A DNA stretch of 64,000 nucleotides from Salinigranum rubrum. Its GTDB lineage: Archaea; Halobacteriota; Halobacteria; Halobacteriales; Haloferacaceae. Positions within the stretch are counted from its first letter, which is position 1. Each line of letters begins with the position of its first letter. Below, in pieces: positions 44,548-52,137 of the stretch. The position numbers and the translations under genes are program-made. The DNA is taken from the NCBI RefSeq assembly GCF_002906575.1, contig NZ_CP026309.1, forward strand, positions 3,534,001-3,598,000, read 5' to 3'. The notes below the pieces were generated by a model, which was not told where the DNA came from, ran no database searches, and was given only the letters and a program-made list of their open reading frames with translations.

Positions 44548-45348
44548 ATGGTGGAACAGTCAACGCTTTTGCAATTAATCCAGTTTGTAGGACTCATCAC
44601 ACCTGCGTTAGCAATTCTTATCGATTTATTAGTCCGAGTTCACGGTGGTATTGACGGACTCAGTTCTGGCCGTGAAATACCTATTGAAGTTCAAATTCTC
44701 TTCACAGGAATCATTTTAATTTTGGTCGGTGGCATGCTTGTCGGTTACCAGTTGGGAATTGAATTAGATAGTACGTATACGCAAGTTGCTACTCTGCTAA
44801 TCTTCGGTGGACTCCCATTCATTGCGCTTTCGGTCGTTGTCATGAATATACGACTCTCAGGAATCTCGGACCCGAGTGGCTCACTGATTGAACAATCCAT
44901 TTCAGGAATCAACTATTCCTTATCGGTTATCTTACCTCTGAGTTCGTCGTCAGTTGTTTACTTTGGAGCTGCCTTCTATTTCAGAGACATGATTAACCAG
45001 ACAGTGAATTGGTTTATTTTCAATAGTTTAGTTGAACCAATCTGGTTCATTTATGGGATTTGTGTGGTTTCAGTTTACAAAGTGATGTATTCACTGTGGT
45101 CACATAATCTACTACCAACGAAAAATTACGGAGTCGTCCTCAGAGGCTGGTTTGTTAGTACATTCACCGTTGGCGCGTTTATTATCTTATTCACCCTACC
45201 CGTGTATGTTGTGTTCTTTTACGCCACTCAATTCAACGTACCATATTTTACAAAAACGTCAATCACGATGGCGGTTCCGTATCTCTGGGCCGTAATTATT
45301 CTACTTGCACTTCTCTATAACGACGTTGACCCTCAGCCAAGCGACTGA
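44548..45348 (+). CDS. Element-encoded multi-pass membrane protein, unknown
   Basis: 266 aa from ATG 44548 (a GTG at 44485 would give 287). About six hydrophobic helices: around 10-30, 45-70, 80-105, 130-150, 200-225 and 235-255. No conserved motif recognised. Codon use is AT-rich and the protein is far less acidic than host proteins. It points away from the other element genes and converges with the next membrane protein, 24 bp away. Possible cargo gene; function unknown. Confidence 0.55.
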   Translation: MVEQSTLLQLIQFVGLITPALAILIDLLVRVHGGIDGLSSGREIPIEVQILFTGIILILVGGMLVGYQLGIELDSTYTQVATLLIFGGLPFIALSVVVMNIRLSGISDPSGSLIEQSISGINYSLSVILPLSSSSVVYFGAAFYFRDMINQTVNWFIFNSLVEPIWFIYGICVVSVYKVMYSLWSHNLLPTKNYGVVLRGWFVSTFTVGAFIILFTLPVYVVFFYATQFNVPYFTKTSITMAVPYLWAVIILLALLYNDVDPQPSD

Positions 45349-45372
45349 TACAGCTTGAGGCATGCCTTTCAA

Positions 45373-45936
45373 CTACTCTGTCTCATACTCCGTTATTCTT
45401 GATTGGGTCGTTCGTTGTTCCTCACCAACATTATCAGGCAATTCTTCACTTAGTCGATAGTTGAATATCCACACTGATGCAAAGGCAGTTATGAAGAATA
45501 TCCACCTATTCTCGGTAATCAAGAAAACAGAGACGTACACGGCTGTTAGGACGAAATGACTCCGAAACGATGTGATAGGATTCTCAACCTGTAGTACGTC
45601 TCCATATTCGTCTACTTCGAGAAGTGGTAGTAAGAGAAGAACAACCCAGAGAGGGACAGCAAGAAGCCACTTCATGTCTCCGTCAAAGAAGAAACTTGCA
45701 AGATGTATTCCGAAGGCGAGTATGAGGGTATTGGCAAAATGTAGCAAATTGAACCTGCCGAGGCTTGGACGACTTACGCGAGGGTCAAGTAGGCCTCCGT
45801 AGGTGAGGATTTTCAGAGGCAGTCTCTCTTCTTGTGCTACTTCAACAAGGTCTATTTCTCGTGCTACCTTTGCAAGCTCAATCACGATAAGAGCGAGAAG
45901 AGGGATTAGTATCGAAAAAGCCGTATTTTCAACCAT
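45373..45936 (-). CDS. Element-encoded membrane protein, unknown
   Basis: 187 aa with four predicted helices (about 5-22, 65-85, 90-108 and 130-160), an acidic loop after the first helix and a charged tail (DNVGEEQRTTQS). No family recognised. It lies downstream of and in line with the 170-aa gene, separated by 79 bp. Confidence 0.55.
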   Translation of the reverse strand: MVENTAFSILIPLLALIVIELAKVAREIDLVEVAQEERLPLKILTYGGLLDPRVSRPSLGRFNLLHFANTLILAFGIHLASFFFDGDMKWLLAVPLWVVLLLLPLLEVDEYGDVLQVENPITSFRSHFVLTAVYVSVFLITENRWIFFITAFASVWIFNYRLSEELPDNVGEEQRTTQSRITEYETE

Positions 45937-46015
45937 CGGCTTGACGATTCAACGTAATGATTCCATTTAGACTTTTGTGGTAATTGACTGATTCATCCAC
46001 TGGATTCAGTTGTCG

Positions 46016-46528
46016 TTACTCACTCTCAGTACTCGTAGTATCCTTTATTACAACATCGTCTATCTCGAAGTCGGGCACTTTACGCTCTAATCCAGAAACA
46101 GTTTCAATCTCTGTTAACGCGTCGTCAGCTAATTCATGGAGTGTTAACAGATTTCTGAATAATATCTCACGGTTCGGATTATTAATATCGCTCATTTTCC
46201 ACTGGATATTATGTGCCCACGTGTAATAATCAGTGATTGCTCTCACCTCTTCGTCAGTCATGTCACCCAATACTGAGCCGACTGACTCGTATACCGCTGT
46301 TGAAGGATAGTAGGATGGAAGATATTCCCGTGCCTGAATATACTCTTCTACCGTGTCAAGGACTCCATATGTACGACCAATCTCATGCAAGAGGGCCTTG
46401 CGAACTCGTCGCAATTGGTCTTTCTTTCGTTTTCTGTATCTCACGTATGCAACGACAAACGGTACGCTGACTCCTGCAAACGTACCCACTGCCTCAAGAA
46501 ACACCATGATGGATATATCTAATCCCAA
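46016..46528 (-). CDS. Element-encoded membrane-anchored protein, unknown
   Basis: 170 aa. One N-terminal helix (about 5-28: IMVFLEAVGTFAGVSVPFVV) followed by a basic stop-transfer RYRKRKKDQLRRVRK and an all-alpha soluble domain with MTDEEVRAITDYYTWAHNIQW, ending in an acidic tail. This N-anchored, cytosol-facing layout is typical of small membrane effectors on mobile elements; no specific function can be assigned. Confidence 0.55.
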   Translation of the reverse strand: MGLDISIMVFLEAVGTFAGVSVPFVVAYVRYRKRKKDQLRRVRKALLHEIGRTYGVLDTVEEYIQAREYLPSYYPSTAVYESVGSVLGDMTDEEVRAITDYYTWAHNIQWKMSDINNPNREILFRNLLTLHELADDALTEIETVSGLERKVPDFEIDDVVIKDTTSTESE

Positions 46529-46545
46529 TAGTATTAGGCGTAACT

Positions 46546-46734
46546 CTAATTTTGGTATCTCTTGAATTTCAGTCGTTCAACTTCAGACGCATGGTGCCTG
46601 CATCGACGTGAGATTGAAACACCGTCCTCAAACACAAAAGCGTCTAACGGCAGGCAGCTACAGTAGCGACCGTCAGCAAGACGATAGCCACAACGGCCTC
46701 TTGCAAGAGCTTCCTCCCGTGTTTCAACGCTCAT
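46546..46734 (-). CDS. Element-encoded small zinc-finger-like protein
   Basis: 62 aa. C-GYRLADGRY-C-S-C ... RR-C-RHH suggests a small zinc-binding module. Its start codon (46734) overlaps the end of the preceding gene by 11 bp, showing a compact polycistronic unit. Function unknown. Confidence 0.5.
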   Translation of the reverse strand: MSVETREEALARGRCGYRLADGRYCSCLPLDAFVFEDGVSISRRCRHHASEVERLKFKRYQN

Positions 46735-47017
46735 ACAGCACACCACTCTCAACGTCGAAGTAGGCCGGTTCTGCCGTCTTAGCATCTGTAACGGCCTTCT
46801 TGAGATAGACGATAAACTCCTCAAGCTCTTCGACCGTGAACGTGGTCATACTCTTGAAGTCCTCTCCTACGATGTGCAGACCGATAGCAGGCTCTCGTCC
46901 GTCAGGGTCGTTCTCGTAAACAACAGGACCGAACAGGACTAATGCACCGAACGGGTCTGCACACTCTATCTCGTCTGTTGTAAGAGAAGTGGTGCAGTAC
47001 CGTGTTAGCTCTATCAT
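46724..47017 (-). CDS. Element-encoded small acidic protein
   Basis: 97 aa. Contains GALVLFGPVVYEND and a Phe/Thr-Val-Glu-rich helix VEELEEFIVYLKKAV. No family recognised. It starts four bases after the upstream stop and overlaps the next gene, so it belongs to the packed minus-strand operon. Confidence 0.5.
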   Translation of the reverse strand: MIELTRYCTTSLTTDEIECADPFGALVLFGPVVYENDPDGREPAIGLHIVGEDFKSMTTFTVEELEEFIVYLKKAVTDAKTAEPAYFDVESGVLYER

Positions 47018-47021
47018 CGTC

Positions 47022-47303
47022 TCACCACCACTTCGCTTCGCCAGAGAACTTACCAGGAGGCAATTCTGGGTAGAGAAGACCGTGCCAATGAAGAACGCTG
47101 TTAATATCCTGCAGGGTCACACCGAACAGCTCTGCCAATTCGTCGTTCTTCATATCATGCTCATACAACAGATGCTCAAGAACGTGTAACTTATCGAAAT
47201 CAGCCTCAGAAAACTCATACGACCCGTTATCAATAGCCTCAAAGTCTGCACGCTTCTCTGCGGCAGGAACGCCGTCGTCTCCTCTGTTTAGATGAAACTC
47301 CAT
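47022..47303 (-). CDS. Element-encoded small protein with putative HTH
   Basis: 93 aa from ATG 47303. The stretch LEHLLYEHDMKNDELAELFG followed by VTLQDINSVLHWHGL fits a helix-turn-helix (recognition helix about 64-72), so a DNA-binding regulator is plausible. It begins one base after the stop of the 51-aa gene, indicating translational coupling. Confidence 0.5.
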   Translation of the reverse strand: MEFHLNRGDDGVPAAEKRADFEAIDNGSYEFSEADFDKLHVLEHLLYEHDMKNDELAELFGVTLQDINSVLHWHGLLYPELPPGKFSGEAKWW

Positions 47304-47304
47304 G

Positions 47305-47460
47305 TTAATCACTCTCCTGCGGTACGAGGGAAATTACGTCGTAGCGAGTTTGCCCACTAATCGTTGCAACTGACTTAATGTCTATTAGTTCGTAGTTGTC
47401 AGGAAGCTCTACCTCTTCATCGTACTCGAAAAACGAGACTCTTTCAATTGTATAATTCAT
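47305..47460 (-). CDS. Element-encoded 51-aa protein
   Basis: Reads MNYTIERVSFFEYDEEVELP ... ending VPQESD; acidic, beta-rich. Below common ORF cut-offs, but its stop is one base from the start of the next gene and it has its own AT-rich upstream region, so it is likely the first gene of the operon. No family recognised. Confidence 0.45.
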   Translation of the reverse strand: MNYTIERVSFFEYDEEVELPDNYELIDIKSVATISGQTRYDVISLVPQESD

Positions 47461-47671
47461 TTTGAATCTCCAATGGTGCTCAACGGCCTACCGCAGACTT
47501 GTAGAAACACCCATTTGTAGCCTATATGGTCGCTTGGTCGTGATACGCGCAAGAAAAAGCCCTAATAATGATTAGGGTGTTCTCAAAACAATAATATGAC
47601 CAACGTGAGACGAACAGAAGACTACGCCAAACTGTTCCCCTCAATAACACATACATTCAAAGGGTCCACTA

Positions 47672-48502
47672 TCAGTAATGTCCTGCTATCCAGCCTTTCT
47701 CCGATAACTTAGGGTGCATTTTCTCGACAGTCTCCTCATGACCGTAGAACCGTGGGTCTTGTAGCGCCGTGTCTACATCCTCGTACAGCACAAAGGCGAT
47801 GATACCGTAGAACGGTTCTGGACGCTTACCGATGTACGACCATGACGCAAAGTTCTGTGTTGCAACAATCTTGAGAACCTGTGTCTTCTGTCGTCCTGAG
47901 AGTCCTAAGCCGTCACACGTCGCTTCTGCCCAACGTCGATTGAGACGCTTGTCCTTGTTGACGACTAAGTGAGATGCGGCGTACTCACCGGCATTGTTGC
48001 TCGAACCGTAGTTACCTCTGCCGTCGTTTAGCTCAGACAGCTTTGTGTAGAACTTACGTTTCTCCTTAGGTGCGTCATCAGCACGAATCTGTGTAGCACT
48101 CTTAGCGTCTTCTGCGGACGTATACACCTGTACGTAGCCGTCTAACTCCTCTCCGTCTCCCGTAGCCGCCTTGTACGAGCGTGCATCCAGCCAATCACCT
48201 CCGTCTGTCATAGCACGGTCTGCCGAAGGGTCTACCCTGACAGACCGTGTCTTAGGCCGCATATCGGAACACACGTAGTCATAGTCTATAGGTGGCAGAT
48301 TCCAGTCATACTCATGCCTGTCCGTCAGACCATGCTCCTTGAGCTGTTCCTTGTAGTCTTCAACGTCCCAACCGTACTCATTTACAACACTTCGGATAGG
48401 TCTACCCTCCTCGACTAAGTAAACGAGTACGTCGTAGTCTCTGTAAGCGAAAGGGTCGTTCTCTAACTTTTCTTCAATCTCTGTCGTAGTCTTTTGTATC
48501 AT
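47672..48502 (-). CDS. Element-encoded 276-aa protein, unknown
   Basis: 276 aa from ATG 48502 (MIQKTTTEIEEKL). The N-terminal 60 residues (YDVLVYLVEEGRPIRSVVNEYGWDVEDYKEQL) look like a winged-helix or HTH module. The centre is hydrophilic with KRKFYTKLSELNDG, and the C-terminus has WAEATCDGLGLSGRQKTQVLKIV and KLSEKGWIAGHY. It is the largest non-integrase soluble protein of the element and a candidate for replication or regulation; nothing conserved is recognisable. Confidence 0.55.
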   Translation of the reverse strand: MIQKTTTEIEEKLENDPFAYRDYDVLVYLVEEGRPIRSVVNEYGWDVEDYKEQLKEHGLTDRHEYDWNLPPIDYDYVCSDMRPKTRSVRVDPSADRAMTDGGDWLDARSYKAATGDGEELDGYVQVYTSAEDAKSATQIRADDAPKEKRKFYTKLSELNDGRGNYGSSNNAGEYAASHLVVNKDKRLNRRWAEATCDGLGLSGRQKTQVLKIVATQNFASWSYIGKRPEPFYGIIAFVLYEDVDTALQDPRFYGHEETVEKMHPKLSEKGWIAGHY

Positions 48503-48588
48503 TATTATTACCTTAATCTCTAAAAGCGGCATAACGTCTCAAGGAACACCGTTCCTACAGCAATCAGGCCGCTACCAGTCGTCCGTCG

Positions 48589-48732
48589 TTACTTGTTTTG
48601 CCAGTAGAATCGTGCCAAGTCTTCCACGATTGTGCCGTATGGAACACTCTGCGTCCCGTACATCTCTTCCTTCAATTCAGTCAACTGACTCTTCTCCATC
48701 GCACTAAGGGCAATACGTTCGTTTCGTTGCAT
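48589..48732 (-). CDS. Element-encoded 47-aa putative DNA-binding protein
   Basis: Reads MQRNERIALSAMEKSQLTEL ... IVEDLARFYWQNK. Two amphipathic helices and a short basic N-terminus resemble ribbon-helix-helix-type repressors of plasmids and viruses (inference). About 100-130 bp upstream lie two palindromic sites (48834-48865). Confidence 0.45.
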   Translation of the reverse strand: MQRNERIALSAMEKSQLTELKEEMYGTQSVPYGTIVEDLARFYWQNK

Positions 48733-49430
48733 TTCTCTTACACTCCTCACTCTATTGGTAATACGCGGAAACTGAACTGCACTTCAGTCTCCTTATTATA
48801 TGTGTAATGCTTGAAGCCTATTTATACTGGCAACTTGTTATATCAGGGTTACTTGATATATCAAGGTGATGACTGGCTGAGGGGGGCTTTGAATGTAAGT
48901 GTTATTGAGAGGGTAGCATAATAGGGCATCACGACGATGCTTGTGTTAGAAGTATCGTTGAGAAGAAGCATCCAGAGGAAGGTGAAACAGTAGGATACTG
49001 TGTGCGTCAGTTCGTCGGTCTTCCTCCACTCACAATCTGCGATTGTTCGTGTCGGTAAGACCTTCCTCACAACGACGCTACGAACAGGCAGTTCACTGAC
49101 ACAGTGTAACCACTCCATCGAAGCGGGAGGTAAGGAGTGGAGATTCGTGGGACTAATCGGCTAACTCTTGGTCTATGAAAATACTAAATGATTAATAGTG
49201 TAAGTTATAAGGACGTCTCACGGCAGAATTATCACACTGACTATGATTACTACTACAACCCCTCTCAGACGCACCAGAATCGTCTGTGTTGACGTTCTTG
49301 CCGTCAGTAGTACATCCTACTATCAGAACAGTCTGATGCAACAGAGAGGCTTGTAGGCCGTCTGAGAGCCTTCCTATCAGACAGCAGTAATACTAACAGC
49401 CATGACTAAGTAGCACATCAGTGTACAAAC
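48733..49430. other. Sparse regulatory region of the element
   Basis: About 0.7 kb with palindromes at 48834-48865 and short open frames of doubtful coding value (an 85-codon minus-strand frame at 48861-49118 and a 37-codon plus-strand frame at 49243). It is the largest non-coding interval near the putative repressor and a candidate control or origin region. Confidence 0.4.
48834..48865. promoter_or_regulatory. Paired palindromic operator-like sites
   Basis: CTTGATATATCAAG (48852-48865) is a perfect 14-bp palindrome. CTTGTTATATCAGG (48834-48847) is a degenerate copy whose start lies 18 bp before it. The spacing suggests two dimers binding on nearly the same helix face. A TATA-like TTTATACTGG lies just before, at about 48820-48829. 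Confidence 0.5.
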
Positions 49431-49634
49431 ATGTACATCGACAGTGACCAAAAGCTCCCTGAGTCACACATGGTCACAGACCCTACGACACACAGGGAGC
49501 TTTCAGACCGACAAGAAGGTAAGAGACAGGTACAGAGTACGTCAGACTCACATCATCCTGATAGACCGTCTACTACAAGGAGAGAGTTTTCTATACACTC
49601 AATCCAACCGAGAAGGGGAAGTATTCTATTATAG
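49431..49634 (+). CDS. Doubtful small ORF of the element
   Basis: 67 codons starting MYIDSDQKLPESHMVTDP, hydrophilic and basic at the end. Another plus-strand frame (49444-49674) overlaps it almost entirely, so at most one is real. No family. An AT-rich stretch (about 49640-49680) separates it from the integrase stop. Confidence 0.2.
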   Translation: MYIDSDQKLPESHMVTDPTTHRELSDRQEGKRQVQSTSDSHHPDRPSTTRREFSIHSIQPRRGSILL

Positions 49635-49712
49635 GAGCTACAACATATATAAAAGTTTCGCAATTATTATATAGTTAAATTTCAGAAAGTGTTTCCCAGA
49701 TTATGAGAACGT

Positions 49713-50894
49713 TCAACCCATACGTTCTAAGGCAGAACGACGGTCCTCGATAGGAGCAGAGTCATAACGGAGAGTCGTTCGTTCAGAACGATGCCGTAAC
49801 TGAGCCTTTGCCGCCGCTAACCCTCTTTCGTGAGTCATGTATGTCCCAACACTATGACGAATCGCGTACCATGACATCTTACGATTTTCTGTAGGAATTT
49901 GAGCCACTTCACACAGCTTCTTCAACAGGTGGCTGAGGCTGTAAGACTTGTACGGATTACCTCTCCGTGTAAGCCATAAGGCGTCTGTGTCGGCATATTT
50001 CTCGTACTGCTGACGTTCTTCCAGCCACAATCTCAGAACCTCAGCAGTACGAGGTTGTAGACTGACAACCCAGTTATCTTCGTTCTTACTGGATTCCTCA
50101 GCCGGGATACGTAGTACAGCGTTCTCAACATCCACCCAAGATACCTTCGCACGACCTACTTCTACGGGACGTAATCCGGCGTCGAGAGAAGTCCATACCA
50201 TAGAAGGTATCTTGAACCCATTAGCTCTGTCAAAGTCGGCTCTGGTAATATCGGACTTCGGCTTTCCAAACCTCTGAGCTAACAGAGCCTTCCACTCTGA
50301 GCGTTCTTCGGCAGTCAGGGAGTTGTAGTGTGGGATAGTCCCATATTCTAAGGCGGCTTCACGAAGTCTGGTACGTTCGTCACGAGTCAGGAAGTCACGG
50401 GGCTTAATCGAACCTCCGTAGTTAGAGAACGTTACGGCAGGCTCCCACGGCTCTTCGTTCAACTCGTGGGCCTTCCACTTCCAGAGCATCTTGAGAGCCT
50501 TTTGTGTGTTGGCCTTGTGCGTGTTGCTGGAATCACTGTAGACCAGTTCTCTCATGTAGGCGTCAGCATCCTCATGCGTGATTGCGGTCGTGTACCTACC
50601 TTTCTCCGTCCAGACCCACCTGTAGAACGCATCCAAGCGACATGCTCTGACTCGTACAGTTTCGTATGCGTAGCCATCTGCTCTGTCAGGGTCTTTTCCA
50701 AAGTGTAACCCCCATTGAATCAGCCGTCTTCTGTGTTCTGCGTAATCGACTTTCTGACGTTCGTTGAGAACTGCCTGAGACGGTTCAGGCACAAGGGGGA
50801 TACCGTCGATATTCTGGTTGGCCAGAAGGTCGTCAGAAATCGCGTCACGGGAGCGACTTTCTTCTATTCGTTCAATGTCGTTGGCGTGTGGCAT
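49713..50894 (-). CDS. int: Tyrosine integrase (site-specific recombinase)
   Basis: 393 aa. An N-terminal SAM-like core-binding domain (about 45-160) is followed by a catalytic domain. Active-site residues by alignment: Arg242 (DAGLRPVEVGRA), Lys270, Tyr343-xx-Arg346 (the first position, usually His, is Tyr), His368 (AQLRHRS) and nucleophile Tyr377 (LRYDSA). Start ATG 50894 (MPHANDIERIEES), 83 bp inside the att copy; the frame stays open back through att to 50996. It catalyses integration and excision of the element at tRNA-Gly. It is read away from the host boundary, so transcription entering from the host tRNA promoter would reach it. Confidence 0.88.
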   Translation of the reverse strand: MPHANDIERIEESRSRDAISDDLLANQNIDGIPLVPEPSQAVLNERQKVDYAEHRRRLIQWGLHFGKDPDRADGYAYETVRVRACRLDAFYRWVWTEKGRYTTAITHEDADAYMRELVYSDSSNTHKANTQKALKMLWKWKAHELNEEPWEPAVTFSNYGGSIKPRDFLTRDERTRLREAALEYGTIPHYNSLTAEERSEWKALLAQRFGKPKSDITRADFDRANGFKIPSMVWTSLDAGLRPVEVGRAKVSWVDVENAVLRIPAEESSKNEDNWVVSLQPRTAEVLRLWLEERQQYEKYADTDALWLTRRGNPYKSYSLSHLLKKLCEVAQIPTENRKMSWYAIRHSVGTYMTHERGLAAAKAQLRHRSERTTLRYDSAPIEDRRSALERMG

Positions 50895-50977
50895 TGCTTT
50901 GGTTTCCTGCTTTAGAAGGCAGAAAACTACAGCACTGGAACGTCTTGCTAAGAAGTTCGTAAGAACCGGGTTCGTCT

Positions 50978-51022
50978 TAGTGGCTTGGGAAGCCACTGTC
51001 CTACCACTGGACCAACGGCGCG
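50978..51022. repeat. Attachment site (att), distal copy with orphan 5' tRNA half
   Basis: Perfect 45-bp copy of 43774-43818. The sequence to its left (50971-50977) does not continue the tRNA, so this is an orphan 5' half of tRNA-Gly next to the original chromosomal flank. Confidence 0.88.
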
Positions 51023-51047
51023 CTCACGTCGTTCGTGTGCACCTCTC

Positions 51048-51056
51048 CATATCGGA
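51048..51056 (-). promoter_or_regulatory. Displaced host tRNA-Gly promoter
   Basis: Minus-strand CCGATATGG lies about 27-35 bases before the orphan tRNA 5' end at 51021, the position expected for the original tRNA box A. It now points through the orphan half-tRNA into the integrase gene. Confidence 0.45.
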
Positions 51057-51177
51057 CCACCGTACTTGAAAATAGCGCTTCAGACGGACGGTTCGTCCAC
51101 GTCTTCGAATCGAACGTTCGTTCACTCTTCGGACGAGAGACGTGGATATTAGTCGTCCCCGCGGGTAGCGAGAACCG

Positions 51178-52008
51178 ATGAGCCAGGAGCTTTCGGTCCT
51201 CGACGACGACGCACCGCTCGACATCCGACTCACCGAGGAGGAACTCGAAGCGACGCGCGAACACATCGTCTCGTTCATCCGGGACGTCGTCGACGACGCG
51301 AACGCGGAGGGGGCGGTCATCGGCCTGTCGGGCGGCATCGACTCGACGACGACGGCCGCACTGGGGGTCGAAGCGCTCGGGGCCGAACACGTCCACGGCC
51401 TCGTGATGCCCAGCGAAGTGAACACCGACGAGAACATGAGCGACGCCGAGCGCGTCGCCGAGATGCTGGACATCGAGTACGACGTCGTCGATATCAACCC
51501 CATCGCCGAGGCGTTCTTCGAAGCCTATCCGGATGCGACCGAGGACCGGATGGCGACGGGGAACGTCCGGGTGCGGGTCCGAGGCGTGTTGAACTACTTC
51601 GTCGCCAACCACGAGGGGAAGGTCGTCTTGGGGACCGGAAACAGAAGCGAGGCGCTGACGGGCTACTTCACCAAGTACGGCGACCAGGCGGTCGACTGCA
51701 ACCCCATCGGGAACCTCTACAAACAGCAGGTCCGTCAGGTCGCAGCGTCGCTCGGACTCCCCGAGGACCTCGTGATGAAGACGCCCTCCGCCGAGATGTG
51801 GCTCGGACAGACCGACGAGGAGGAGATGGGACTGGGGTACGACACGCTCGACGCCATCCTCGCGCTCCACGTCGACGGCCCGCTGTCGAAGGGAGCGACG
51901 GTCCGCGAACTCGGGGTCAGCGCCGAACAGGTCGACCGCGTCGTCGACCTCTGCGAGCGGAGCGCACACAAGCGACGGATGCCGCCCGCTCCCGAACCGC
52001 TGTTCTGA
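51178..52008 (+). CDS. nadE: NAD+ synthase
   Basis: 276 aa. Converts nicotinic acid adenine dinucleotide to NAD with ammonia or glutamine-derived ammonia. The P-loop of N-type ATP pyrophosphatases is GLSGGIDSTTT (about 44-54), with GTGNRSEALTGYFTKYGDQ and NPIGNLYKQQVRQ. No glutaminase domain, so the ammonia-dependent form. First host gene past the element. Confidence 0.93.
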   Translation: MSQELSVLDDDAPLDIRLTEEELEATREHIVSFIRDVVDDANAEGAVIGLSGGIDSTTTAALGVEALGAEHVHGLVMPSEVNTDENMSDAERVAEMLDIEYDVVDINPIAEAFFEAYPDATEDRMATGNVRVRVRGVLNYFVANHEGKVVLGTGNRSEALTGYFTKYGDQAVDCNPIGNLYKQQVRQVAASLGLPEDLVMKTPSAEMWLGQTDEEEMGLGYDTLDAILALHVDGPLSKGATVRELGVSAEQVDRVVDLCERSAHKRRMPPAPEPLF

Positions 52009-52137
52009 GACGGCGAGCGACCGTCGCGTTCGGCTGCTGTACGGAGTCTCAGACGGTGACGGATGAGAGAGGTGGGGAGCGACGATGGAGTTACCCCACA
52101 GACACGGTCATCCGAGACAGCGACACCGGCGGGACAG

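Larger units (their letters stand above)
43774..51022. mobile_element. Integrative element in tRNA-Gly (about 7.2 kb)
   Basis: DNA between the two 45-bp att copies is conspicuously AT-rich against its GC-rich surroundings, uses different codons, and consists almost entirely of genes without recognisable family plus a tyrosine integrase at one end. No capsid, terminase, packaging ATPase or replication initiator is recognised, so it is best called a small integrative (possibly satellite or provirus-derived) element. Layout from the tRNA side: membrane proteins, a tightly packed minus-strand run of tiny genes, a 276-aa unknown, a small putative repressor with palindromes, a sparse 0.7-kb region, and the integrase. 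Confidence 0.85.

Noticed and set aside
47596-47712. 38-codon plus-strand frame between element genes
   Set aside because: Overlaps the end of the 276-aa gene on the other strand and shows no coding features.
48861-49118. 85-codon minus-strand frame in the element
   Set aside because: No conserved pattern, poor spacing to neighbours, and it overlaps the operator-like palindromes. Not counted as a gene.
43774-51022. Provirus interpretation of the integrated element
   Set aside because: No capsid, spike, packaging ATPase or polymerase gene is recognisable, so it is described only as an integrative element.
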